A DNA stretch of 61,289 bases from Syntrophomonas sp. UBA5314 (GTDB lineage: Bacteria; Bacillota; Syntrophomonadia; Syntrophomonadales; Syntrophomonadaceae), in the NCBI GenBank assembly GCA_002410325.1, contig DHRK01000007.1, forward strand, positions 1-61,289. Direction: 5' to 3'. A model generated the notes under the pieces. That model saw only the letters and a list, made by a program, of their open reading frames with translations. It ran no database searches and had not been told where the DNA came from. The position numbers and the translations under genes are program-made. Shown here piece by piece: positions 26,853 to 34,908 of this stretch (position 1 is its first letter; every line of letters begins with the position of its first letter).

Positions 26853-26981
26853 TTACCAAATCCTCCTTAAATATTAAAGTTGGCGTTCATATAAAGACAG
26901 TTTCCCATCCGAATACGGACCCGGTTTACTACCCGAACTTGACGGTTTTATAACTAAATCAAAGATAGCAATCAGGATGAT

Positions 26982-27764
26982 TTATTGGCCCTTGAACTGT
27001 GGCTTTCTCTTTTCCACAAAGGCCTGAGTGCCTTCCTTCATGTCCTCGCTGGCCACGCACAGGCCAAAAAAGTTCGATTCGATTCTCAAGCCGCTGTCCA
27101 GATCTCCCTGCAAACCCTGACCGATCGCCAGTTTCGCATAAGCCACCGATAGAGGGGCATTCTTCATTATCTTCTTGGCCAGTTTAAGGGCCTGGTCCAT
27201 TAATTCCCCGGTCGGATAGACATGGTTAACCAGCCCAACCCGGTAGGCTTCATTGGCATCGATAACCCCTGCCGTTAAAGTCAATTCCTTGGCCCGGCCT
27301 TCTCCGATCAGCCGCGGCAGCCTCTGGGTGCCACCGTAACCGGGTATAACTCCCAGACTTACCTCGGGCAGCCCAAATACGGCTGTTTCCGAGGCCAGGC
27401 GAATATCGCAGGCCATGGCCAGTTCGCAACCGCCGCCCAGGGCAAAACCGTTGACCGCTGCGATAACCGGTTTTTCAAGGACATCCAGTTTGCGGAATAT
27501 ATGCTCTCCCTCGTCAGTGTAATACCGCGCCTGGGCAGGTGAAAAACCCATGAAACCAACTATATCTGCTCCGGCTACAAAGGCCTTGTCTCCTGAGCCT
27601 GTAATAATCAGAACTTTTATCTCATCATCCATTCTTACTTCATCTATCGCCTGGCCTATTTCTTGAATTGTTACTACATTCAGTGCATTCATGGCTTTAG
27701 GCCGGTTGACATAGAGTATGCCGATATTATCTTCTTTTTCGAGTATTATATTTTGGTATTCCAT
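26982..27764 (-). CDS. Enoyl-CoA hydratase (crotonase), cassette copy 2
   Basis: A 260-residue crotonase with both catalytic glutamates (GGGCELAMACD, Glu114; FGLPEVSLGV, Glu134). It is nearly identical to the copy at 18610 in the active site and C-terminus; changes cluster on the surface-like segments 10-60 and 75-95. It lies 51 nt after the 3-hydroxyacyl-CoA dehydrogenase in the leftward operon. It is expected to make (S)-3-hydroxyacyl-CoA for that enzyme. Confidence 0.93.
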   Translation of the reverse strand: MEYQNIILEKEDNIGILYVNRPKAMNALNVVTIQEIGQAIDEVRMDDEIKVLIITGSGDKAFVAGADIVGFMGFSPAQARYYTDEGEHIFRKLDVLEKPVIAAVNGFALGGGCELAMACDIRLASETAVFGLPEVSLGVIPGYGGTQRLPRLIGEGRAKELTLTAGVIDANEAYRVGLVNHVYPTGELMDQALKLAKKIMKNAPLSVAYAKLAIGQGLQGDLDSGLRIESNFFGLCVASEDMKEGTQAFVEKRKPQFKGQ

Positions 27765-27815
27765 CAGTTCACCCCGTCTCTATCGCTGCATATTTCGGCA
27801 TGCGTACACCCTGGT

Positions 27816-28670
27816 TTATTTCTTGTAGTCAAAAAATCCCTTACCGGTCTTCATGCCCAGCCAGCCGGCTCTTTCATATTGCTTTAAGGGAGGAGCGGGC
27901 CGGTATTTGGGGTCTCCGGTTTCTTCGTAGAGGGTGTTGGCCACTTCCAGAGCGATGTCGACGCCAACCAGGTCGGCTAACTGCAGGGGTCCCATAGGCC
28001 AGCCGGCGCCCAGTTTCATGGCAGTGTCAATGTCAGCCGCACTGGCCAGACCTTCGTAAAATATGAAAGCTGCTTCATTGATGCCCGGGATCAGAATTCT
28101 GTTTACTACAAATCCGGGGCCTTCCTTGACCTGAATGGGTTTTTTGCCGATGGCTTTGGAAAGGGCGATGACTTCATCAACCGTCTCCTGAGAGGTCTGG
28201 GCTGCAGCGATAACTTCGATCAGTTTCATAACCTGGGCCGGATTGAAGAAATGCATTCCCACAACTTTGTCAGGGCGTTTGTAGATGTTGGCTATTTCAG
28301 TTATTGATAGTGCGGAGGTGTTGGTGGCAACGATCACGTCATCCTTCAGGATGGCGGCCAGTTTGCCGTAGACGTCTTTCTTGATGGGCATCTTCTCTAA
28401 TACTGATTCCAAAACAAAATCGGCATCGGCGATGTCTTCCAGTACGGTGGTGCCTTTAATATTGGCCATAGCTGCATCAGCGCTGCCCGCCGGTATCTGG
28501 CCCTTTTCCTCTGCTTTGGCCAGGCCTTTTTTAATGGTGGTCAGGCATTTATCAACCGCTGGCTGGACTATATCGAATACAACGACTTGCTTGCCAGCAG
28601 TGGCAAAAGTCCAGGTAATACCAGTTCCCATAGTTCCGGCACCCAGTACCGCAACTTTGTTGATTTCCAT
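27816..28670 (-). CDS. hbd: 3-hydroxyacyl-CoA (3-hydroxybutyryl-CoA) dehydrogenase, cassette copy 2
   Basis: 284 residues, with the NAD fold GAGTMGTGI and the catalytic HFFNPAQVMKLIEV. It has the same length and C-terminal domain as the copy at 19440. A GGGGG ribosome site precedes ATG 28670. It is the first gene of the leftward operon and is read from the -24/-12 element at 28794, about 125 nt upstream. The two copies differ at only about 22 positions by eye, all conservative. Confidence 0.93.
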   Translation of the reverse strand: MEINKVAVLGAGTMGTGITWTFATAGKQVVVFDIVQPAVDKCLTTIKKGLAKAEEKGQIPAGSADAAMANIKGTTVLEDIADADFVLESVLEKMPIKKDVYGKLAAILKDDVIVATNTSALSITEIANIYKRPDKVVGMHFFNPAQVMKLIEVIAAAQTSQETVDEVIALSKAIGKKPIQVKEGPGFVVNRILIPGINEAAFIFYEGLASAADIDTAMKLGAGWPMGPLQLADLVGVDIALEVANTLYEETGDPKYRPAPPLKQYERAGWLGMKTGKGFFDYKK

Positions 28671-28793
28671 AAAATGTTACCCCCCTTAATTGTTTGTTTA
28701 AAGTATTTTCATGGGACTATAATTAAGCGATATTTTTCTGATAACACCCCTTTCCGTAAATATTGGCAATCTGTATGCTTGCTTTATATATTT

Positions 28794-28808
28794 GCAACCT
28801 TCATGCCA
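28794..28808 (-). promoter_or_regulatory. Sigma-54 promoter of cassette 2 operon
   Basis: Minus-strand TGGCATGAAGGTTGC is a strong -24/-12 match upstream of HBD copy 2, at almost the same distance from the start codon as in copy 1. Confidence 0.82.
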
Positions 28809-28886
28809 AGTGTTTAAAAGCGAAAAAAATTAGCCTATAATGGCTAAATAATGGGATTTCCCAATTTGGAAAGGAAGGGCGGACGA

Positions 28887-28998
28887 TTCGCGAAAACGGA
28901 GGATAAAAAGAGAATAATCCCGTTCAGACAAGAGGCACGGGAGCCTTCATAAGCTGCGGTGATTTTTCGCAAAAGCGAATTAATTTAGCGAAAGCGCA
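28887..28998. promoter_or_regulatory. Cluster of three enhancer-like repeats, cassette 2
   Basis: Three related 14-bp units: TTCGCGAAAACGGA (28887-28900), the perfect dyad TTCGCAAAAGCGAA (28966-28979) and TTAGCGAAAGCGCA (28985-28998). The first is centred about 92 bp upstream of the -24/-12 element; the other two lie about 170-190 bp upstream and 19 bp apart. Similar units occur at 20517, 31691 and 31772. The remaining 29000-29239 shows no gene. Confidence 0.65.
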
Positions 28999-29239
28999 TG
29001 ATGATCAAGGCGATAAACCAGGATAACCCCCGTTTGAGTAAGAGCCAGCCCATTTCCTAATCGGATTGGGGAAAATGGCCTTGAAGATATGCCAGGTTGA
29101 AGGACGCCTTTGTAGAATATAAGGCATAGATAGCAGACAGGATTTAATGCTATAGCATTAAAGTAGAGGATTAAACCAGATGCAAAGGCAATGTTCTGGT
29201 TAAAACTTGAATATTAACATTGGGTTGCGAATAACATCA

Positions 29240-31363
29240 TCAATTCAAACTCAAGCCGTACTTTTCAAGCTTCCGGTATAAGGCCGAGATATGTATGCCC
29301 AGAATTTTAGCACATTGATTCTTATTCCCACCGGTTTTGGCCAGAGCCTGGACGATTAACTCCTTCTCCAGGTTTTGCAGGGTCTTTGCAAGTCCCTGTT
29401 CTTTGCACTCCATTTGAGATCTTTCCACCAGCGAGGATTTCATGAGAGAGGGAAAGTGAACCATTCCCAAACTGGTTTCCTGGTTCATAAAGGCCAGATT
29501 AATCGCTCTTTCCAACAAATTCTCCAGTTCTCTGACATTGCCCGGCCAGTTGTAGTTTTGCAGAAGCTCCAGGCCCTGGGGTGAGATATGGCTAATGTTG
29601 GTTCCCAACTTCTCATTAATACGATTTATCAGGGTTTCCACCAGTAAAGGCAGGTCCTCCATTCGAGCATACAAAGGCGGTATATCCAACCTGACCACAT
29701 TCAGCCGGTAATAGAGATCGCCGCGGAACAGGTTTTCAGCTACCATTTGTTCCAGGTCGCGGTTGGTTGCGGCGATGACTCGTACATCAACAGGAATAGG
29801 CTTGGTCCCCCCCACCCGTTCAATCACTTTTTCCTGTAAAACACTGAGGAGTTTAGTCTGCATGGTCAGAGGCATGTCCCCAATTTCATCCAAAAAAATG
29901 GTTCCTCCTCCGGCCAGTTCGAACTTGCCTGGTTTACCGCCCTTCTTGGCACCGGTGAAAGCCCCCTCCTCATAGCCAAACAACTCTGATTCCAGAAGGT
30001 TTTCCGGCAGTGCCACGCAGTTGATGCGGATAAATGGTCCATATTTGTGACGGCTGGCATTATGAATAGCCTGGGCTACCAGTTCCTTGCCCGTGCCGCT
30101 CTCCCCGGTAATGAGCACCGTGGAGGTGGTGAAAGCCATGCGCTCCACCACGCTTTTGATCCAGGAAAAAGATGGACTTGAGCCGGTTAAATCATCAATA
30201 GTCCATTTGGCTTTATATATCTCACTTATTTCGTCTTTATAGTGTTTAATCTGTTTCTCCATCTCCAGCAATTTGCGGGAAAGGAGTTTGGCTCCCGACA
30301 TATCCAGGAAAAGGCTATAGCCGATGGCCCCGATGATTTCTCCGTCCTGGGTTATGGGCATACGACTGACAATGGTGTCGTGTCCGTTGACTTGAAAAAA
30401 CTCGACCCGGTCTATTCTTCCCGTTCTCAATATCTGGGGAAGCTCGGAATTGGTTAAAATATCCGAAACATATTTACCCAGAGCATCCTTCTTCTCCATC
30501 TCCAGGAGTTCCAGACAGGCCTGGTTGATGGCGGTTATATAGCCTTCCTTATCTACAATGGCGTAGGCCAGGTAGGGGTTCTCCAGCAAACCCTGCAGGA
30601 AGTTGTTAAATTCCTTTTCCCGCTCCTGCATCTTATTCATAAATATCCGGGCTGAAGACATATCCAAAAACAAGCTATAGCCGATCGCTCCAATTATTTC
30701 TCCGTCTTTGATGATCGGCACCCGGTTGACTATGGTGTTGTGCCCATTGATGATCCACAATTCAGCCTGGTCGGTACGCCCCGTTTCAAGTATTTCCAGA
30801 AGATGGGAATTGGGTACTACATCGAGAATAGGCTTTCCCAGTGCATCAAGTATTTCTATGCCCATGATGTCCAGATAGCTCTGATTAATGGCACGAATAT
30901 AGCCTTCCTTATTTACAATGATATAAGCCAGGTGGGGATTTTCTTCCAATCCCTTTTGAACAATATTGGCCAGAATATCCTCTGACTGGTTATCAAACAC
31001 CATATCATTGAAAACATCGGCATGCCCGCTTTGGCGAGCAGCTGTGATCAGTTTCCCCACGCTGCCCGGAGAAAGATCGCCCCGCCCTACCAAAAGGCTT
31101 ATCATGCTGCGCCTGATATCTTCAATGAGCGGCGAGGTAGTTCTCACCTTTATTTCTTCCATGACAGGATAAGTGCACGATTCCACCAGGCGGGTACCGT
31201 TGGATGTCTTAATTTCCACTATACAGAGACGGCATATGTCTTTGCCGCCGCAGGCATCCTTTTGGCATAGATTGGGAATATGGATGCCTGCCTGTTCCGC
31301 TATACGCAGGATAGTATCGCCGGGAACTGCTTCAACCGTTTTATTGTCGATAGTGATTTTCAT
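29240..31363 (-). CDS. Sigma-54 activator with N-terminal 2Fe-2S domain and two PAS repeats
   Basis: A 707-residue paralogue of the regulator at 20773. The 2Fe-2S domain keeps Cys33, 38, 44, 47 and 63. Two PAS-like repeats (from about 140 and 260, 120-residue period) follow, one fewer than in copy 1. The AAA+ core has GESGTGKE (420-427), EGAFTGA (about 467-472) and FLDEIGDMP. The Fis helix (CAKILGIHISALYRKLEKYGL) is almost the same as in copy 1, so both proteins probably read the same operator. A -24/-12 promoter at 31557 and two operator-like repeats lie upstream of it, pointing to sigma-54-dependent control of its own gene. What the PAS domains bind is unknown. Confidence 0.9.
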   Translation of the reverse strand: MKITIDNKTVEAVPGDTILRIAEQAGIHIPNLCQKDACGGKDICRLCIVEIKTSNGTRLVESCTYPVMEEIKVRTTSPLIEDIRRSMISLLVGRGDLSPGSVGKLITAARQSGHADVFNDMVFDNQSEDILANIVQKGLEENPHLAYIIVNKEGYIRAINQSYLDIMGIEILDALGKPILDVVPNSHLLEILETGRTDQAELWIINGHNTIVNRVPIIKDGEIIGAIGYSLFLDMSSARIFMNKMQEREKEFNNFLQGLLENPYLAYAIVDKEGYITAINQACLELLEMEKKDALGKYVSDILTNSELPQILRTGRIDRVEFFQVNGHDTIVSRMPITQDGEIIGAIGYSLFLDMSGAKLLSRKLLEMEKQIKHYKDEISEIYKAKWTIDDLTGSSPSFSWIKSVVERMAFTTSTVLITGESGTGKELVAQAIHNASRHKYGPFIRINCVALPENLLESELFGYEEGAFTGAKKGGKPGKFELAGGGTIFLDEIGDMPLTMQTKLLSVLQEKVIERVGGTKPIPVDVRVIAATNRDLEQMVAENLFRGDLYYRLNVVRLDIPPLYARMEDLPLLVETLINRINEKLGTNISHISPQGLELLQNYNWPGNVRELENLLERAINLAFMNQETSLGMVHFPSLMKSSLVERSQMECKEQGLAKTLQNLEKELIVQALAKTGGNKNQCAKILGIHISALYRKLEKYGLSLN

Positions 31364-31556
31364 AATGCCCCCCTATATCTCTCTATAACCCCTATAAATA
31401 TTTCTATATCTTATCAAAGGCATCCCGAGGTTGAGTCGGGATTTTGGTTGTTTATGGGTGTTTAGTACTTTAAGGCATATAATCTCTTTATTATTTATAT
31501 TTTAATATATTAATGGTTAACTAATAAAAATCAAACCGACATTATAATAAGTATTT

Positions 31557-31571
31557 GCAAACTCTATGCCA
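31557..31571 (-). promoter_or_regulatory. Sigma-54 promoter of the cassette 2 activator gene
   Basis: Minus-strand TGGCATAGAGTTTGC fits the -24/-12 consensus about 190 nt upstream of the regulator start codon. Control of an activator by its own sigma factor class suggests positive feedback. Confidence 0.75.
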
Positions 31572-31690
31572 AAAACTTTATTTTACTCAAAGTTTGCCAT
31601 ACCTACTGCAAAATATCAGGTATAAATGTCTGAGTAGGATGGGCATTGCCAATCTTTCAGTATAGATAAATTTCATATCAAAAAGCTTCA

Positions 31691-31785
31691 GTCGCAAAAG
31701 CGAAGGCAAGCAGGCCTGGATCTGATTCGGAAATTGGTAAAAACACGTAAGTAATGGGACTTAAATATTATTTCGCCAAATCGAA
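31691..31785. promoter_or_regulatory. Two enhancer-like repeats shared by divergent sigma-54 promoters
   Basis: GTCGCAAAAGCGAAGG (31691-31706) and TTCGCCAAATCGAAGG (31772-31787) belong to the TTCGC-N4-GCGAA class; their centres are about 81 bp apart. They lie 130-215 bp upstream of the leftward promoter at 31557 and 340-420 bp upstream of the rightward one at 32112. The rest of 31364-32291 is AT-rich and gene-free; an inverted repeat GTCGTT/AACGAC spans 31820-31846. Confidence 0.6.
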
Positions 31786-32111
31786 GGCTATTTTTTAAAA
31801 ACGTACGGTTAAAACTTATGTCGTTAGCCTTTTACTTGCCAACGACGCTTTCTATAAATTAAGCTTTTCCCCCATATAAATAGCATCTTATTATTAATCG
31901 TTCCAATATCTACGCCGCGCAATGTAAATAAGGCATTTATAAAAACACTTCTTTATTTATGCCGCCTGTTTTGCTTGATTTATCAGCCCACGGTAAGTAA
32001 CAAAGCCCCCATTTGCTCATCTGTAAGGTCCCCTTATGTCAACCAATAAGACAGAATTACCCTTGTACAGAAAAATTGTATAGGTAGGTTTTTACCCCAT
32101 AGGATTCATTG

Positions 32112-32126
32112 TGGCATGTTTATTGC
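32112..32126 (+). promoter_or_regulatory. Sigma-54 promoter of the second CoA-transferase gene
   Basis: Plus-strand TGGCATGTTTATTGC matches the -24/-12 consensus. The start codon lies about 165 nt downstream, leaving an untranslated leader of roughly 150 nt. Confidence 0.8.
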
Positions 32127-32291
32127 ATTGCACAGATTAGCACCTATACACCCTCCAATTTACCTTTGTTTAATTCTGCTAACCAAGGGGGTGGTTTAAC
32201 ATTTTATTTGTCTTACGGTAACTGGTATTTTAGGACATTAAAATCCGGAGCAAAACTATGCAAGCAACGTATTGAATAAGGGGGATAATAC

Positions 32292-33647
32292 ATGGCTTTT
32301 TCAACGAGCACCTTTATGGAGGAATTTAATCGCAAACGGGTTGGCGCGGATGAAGCGGTAAAAGTGGTAAAATCAGGAGATCTAGTTCACTACGGGGAAT
32401 TTATGATGAATTCTCACATTCTGGATGCTGCTTTAGCCAAAAGAAAAGACGAATTGGAAGGCGTAATTATAAGAACTGTATGCTGCCCATTTCCAGCGCA
32501 GACTGTTTTAAGCGACCCGGAAAGAAAGCATTTTGTTTATAATGACTGGCACTTTAGCGGCGCCAGCCGGAAACTGCATGACAAGAATCTCTGCAACTAT
32601 ATTTCGCTTACCTATCATGAAGGTCCCAGCTTTTATGATCGAGGCTACGTACCCGTCGATGTGGCTATGATTAAAGTTACTCCTCCCGATAAACACGGTT
32701 ATGTAAACATCGGGACATCCAATTCTATTACTCATGCTTTCTGCGATGCGGCCAAAATAGTAATCGCCGAAGTGAATGAAGCGGTGCCCAGGTGTCTGGG
32801 AGGTTCTCGGGAGACCTTGCACGTCTCCGAAATTGACTATTTTGTTGAGGGCGATAATAAACCATTGATCCAACTACCTGAACTGCCCGTATCCGATACC
32901 GACAAAAAAATTGCGGAACTGGTAATGGAGCAAATTGAAGACGGAGCCTGCCTGCAGCTGGGGATCGGCGCGATGCCCAATATGGTAGGCGCCATGATTG
33001 CCCAATCAGATTTAAAAGACCTGGGCGTTCATACCGAAATGCTGGTGGATTCATTTGTTGATATGTATGAAGCAGGGCGAATTACCGGTCTACGCAAACA
33101 ATTAGATAAAGGCAAAATGGTTTATACCTTTGCCATGGGAACCAAGAAACTCTATGATTTTATGGATAATAATCCCATCCTGGCCAGTTGTCCGGTTGAT
33201 TACAGCAACGACCCCGATATAATTTGCCAAAATGACAATGTGCTTGGCATTAACAATGCCATCGAAGTGGACCTCTATGGTCAGGTCGCTTCGGAGTCAT
33301 CGGGGGTAAGGCATATTTCCGGAACCGGCGGACAACTTGATTTTATTTACGGTTCATATAAGTCCAAAGGAGGGAAGGGCCTTATCTGCCTCACTTCTAC
33401 CTTCGAAGACAAGGAAGGCAATCTTCAATCACGCATCAAACCTATCCTTACACCCGGAGCCACAGTTACTGTTCCCAGAAGCATGAATTTTTATGTTATT
33501 ACCGAATATGGCATGGCCATGCTCAAGGCCAGGAGCACCTGGGAAAGAGCTGAGGCCCTGATCAACATTGCTCATCCCGATCTGCGCGATGACCTTATCA
33601 AGGAAGCCGATAAAATGCACTTATGGGTAAAATCCAATAAAATATGA
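32292..33647 (+). CDS. Acetyl-CoA hydrolase/CoA-transferase family protein, second copy
   Basis: A 451-residue class I CoA-transferase with LQLGIGAMPNMVGAMI followed by LGVHTEMLVDSFVDMYEAG (catalytic Glu249) and YVITEYGMAMLKAR near the end. It resembles butyryl-CoA:acetate and 4-hydroxybutyrate CoA-transferases, and would charge a fatty acid with CoA from acetyl-CoA. It is monocistronic: own -24/-12 promoter upstream, terminator downstream. It is clearly diverged from the CoA-transferase at 11624, so the two may serve different acids. The GGGGG ribosome site before ATG 32292 is weak but usual for this region. Confidence 0.9.
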   Translation: MAFSTSTFMEEFNRKRVGADEAVKVVKSGDLVHYGEFMMNSHILDAALAKRKDELEGVIIRTVCCPFPAQTVLSDPERKHFVYNDWHFSGASRKLHDKNLCNYISLTYHEGPSFYDRGYVPVDVAMIKVTPPDKHGYVNIGTSNSITHAFCDAAKIVIAEVNEAVPRCLGGSRETLHVSEIDYFVEGDNKPLIQLPELPVSDTDKKIAELVMEQIEDGACLQLGIGAMPNMVGAMIAQSDLKDLGVHTEMLVDSFVDMYEAGRITGLRKQLDKGKMVYTFAMGTKKLYDFMDNNPILASCPVDYSNDPDIICQNDNVLGINNAIEVDLYGQVASESSGVRHISGTGGQLDFIYGSYKSKGGKGLICLTSTFEDKEGNLQSRIKPILTPGATVTVPRSMNFYVITEYGMAMLKARSTWERAEALINIAHPDLRDDLIKEADKMHLWVKSNKI

Positions 33648-33665
33648 TATTACTTAAATTCAGCA

Positions 33666-33701
33666 GCCAAAAAGAGCTTTGTTTTCAAGGCTCTTTTTGG
33701 C
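33666..33701 (+). terminator. Intrinsic terminator after the second CoA-transferase
   Basis: GCCAAAAAGAGC (33666-33677) pairs with GCTCTTTTTGGC (33690-33701); the T5 run lies inside the descending arm. It is 19 nt after the stop codon. Confidence 0.75.
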
Positions 33702-33782
33702 CCATTCCATGGTTGGTATACTTTGGGTTGAGCTATGTAAAGCAAGGCTGATCATAGAGGCGAAAATACGAAAGGGGTTTGT

Positions 33783-34241
33783 TTACTTCAGTTGTTCATA
33801 TTGATTGCCTAGAAGCATTATATTAGTAGTAGCGGTAGCTACCAGGCGATTTTTCCCATCCCAGGCTTCCCCAAGCATGTGAACAACGGTTCGGCCCTTG
33901 GATTTAAGCATTGCTTTAATATATAAATAGTCGCCGACAAAGATGGGACGGTGGTAGTTTAAATACATATCTATGGAGGCCATCTCCAGCTTGCCGGTTG
34001 ATAGATAAACCAGGCCGCCAAAGGTATTGTCAAAGGCGGCGCCGATAAAACCGCCCTGCATTGAATTGCGGGGATTGGCGTACATATCCAAAACCGGGAA
34101 TCGGTAGGTAATGCTCTCCCCTTCTACAAATTCGACGAATTCGGGTTGCATAACTTCGCGGCATTGGGGATGCTTGACACTGGGGAAGGTGTATTTACCC
34201 GCCATTTGTTCAATACTTGTGAACCTTGCCACCAAACTCAC
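33783..34241 (-). CDS. PaaI-type hotdog thioesterase
   Basis: A 152-residue hotdog-fold protein. The segment NPRNSMQGGFIGAAFDNTFGG matches the active-site helix region of PaaI/YbgC-like acyl-CoA thioesterases (Q-G-G and the following acidic Asp). A later strand, EMASIDMYLNYHRPIFVGDYLY, is also typical. It probably hydrolyses an acyl-CoA, relieving CoA trapping during fatty-acid metabolism. It lies 103 nt downstream of cobU at the end of the leftward transport operon, but its role fits the beta-oxidation genes on its other side better. No promoter is obvious in the gap. Confidence 0.8.
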   Translation of the reverse strand: MSLVARFTSIEQMAGKYTFPSVKHPQCREVMQPEFVEFVEGESITYRFPVLDMYANPRNSMQGGFIGAAFDNTFGGLVYLSTGKLEMASIDMYLNYHRPIFVGDYLYIKAMLKSKGRTVVHMLGEAWDGKNRLVATATTNIMLLGNQYEQLK

Positions 34242-34344
34242 TCCTTCAAATTGCAGTTGACCCTGATCGTGCTTTGCTTCAGGGACAAATGTTTTCTAGA
34301 TAAATCTTAACTTCCCTGTTCTTTTAATTTTTCCTCCTGCCTTT

Positions 34345-34908
34345 TTATTGCCCGCGATCCGAGCCGGATTTCAACTCAACTGCCAGACCGGCCACACAAA
34401 GATATACTTCATCAGCCATTCGCGCGACTATTTGGTTGGCTCGGCCCAGTGTATCACGAAATGCCCGGGACATGGGATCAGCCGGGACAATCCCGCCTCC
34501 CACCTCATTGCTGACAATGATGACGGTGGCCCCGGCTTCATAAGCGGTTCTGGCCAGATCCTCGACCCGGGCCAGAATCTCACCCTCTTCTGGTTGTGCT
34601 CCGGCGGAAAACATCAGATTGTTGACCAGTATAGTCAAGCAGTCTATCAAAAAAACCGCTCCAGCTTGATCATACTCCTTTATCGTCCGGGCAGGATCGC
34701 AGTCTTCTTCAATGGTTATCCAGGAAGCCGGTCGGCGCTGCCGGTGCTCGGCCACCCGGGCCCGCATCTCCTCATCACCGGGAACCAGGGTGGCAATATA
34801 ATAAACCGGTGGTCCGTTAAGGGAATCAGCTATCCTCTGGGCATAGCGGCTCTTGCCGCTGCGTACTCCGCCGGTTATAAAAATCAGTTTAGCTTTGGAT
34901 TGCATCAT
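34345..34908 (-). CDS. cobU: Adenosylcobinamide kinase/guanylyltransferase, first copy
   Basis: 187 residues with the P-loop GGVRSGKSRYAQ, the guanylylated-His segment VAEHRQRRPASW and the RANQIVARMADEVYLCVAGL end of the CobU family. It phosphorylates adenosylcobinamide and attaches GMP to give adenosyl-GDP-cobinamide. It overlaps the preceding ABC ATPase gene by 20 nt and ends the cbiMNQO-btuFCD-cobU operon. A second cobU lies at 46871; this one travels with uptake genes and may serve salvage of imported cobinamide. Confidence 0.92.
   Translation of the reverse strand: MMQSKAKLIFITGGVRSGKSRYAQRIADSLNGPPVYYIATLVPGDEEMRARVAEHRQRRPASWITIEEDCDPARTIKEYDQAGAVFLIDCLTILVNNLMFSAGAQPEEGEILARVEDLARTAYEAGATVIIVSNEVGGGIVPADPMSRAFRDTLGRANQIVARMADEVYLCVAGLAVELKSGSDRGQ

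Larger units (their letters stand above)
23600..31363 (-). repeat. Tandem cassette copy 2 (same five genes)
   Basis: Same gene order, strand and intergenic layout as 15288-23280. Unlike copy 1, the activator carries two PAS repeats instead of three, and the thiolase is strongly diverged. Confidence 0.85.

Noticed and set aside
28763..28785. Plus-strand TGGCAATCTGTATGC as a -24/-12 promoter
   Set aside because: Poor -12 match (ATGC) and no rightward gene downstream.
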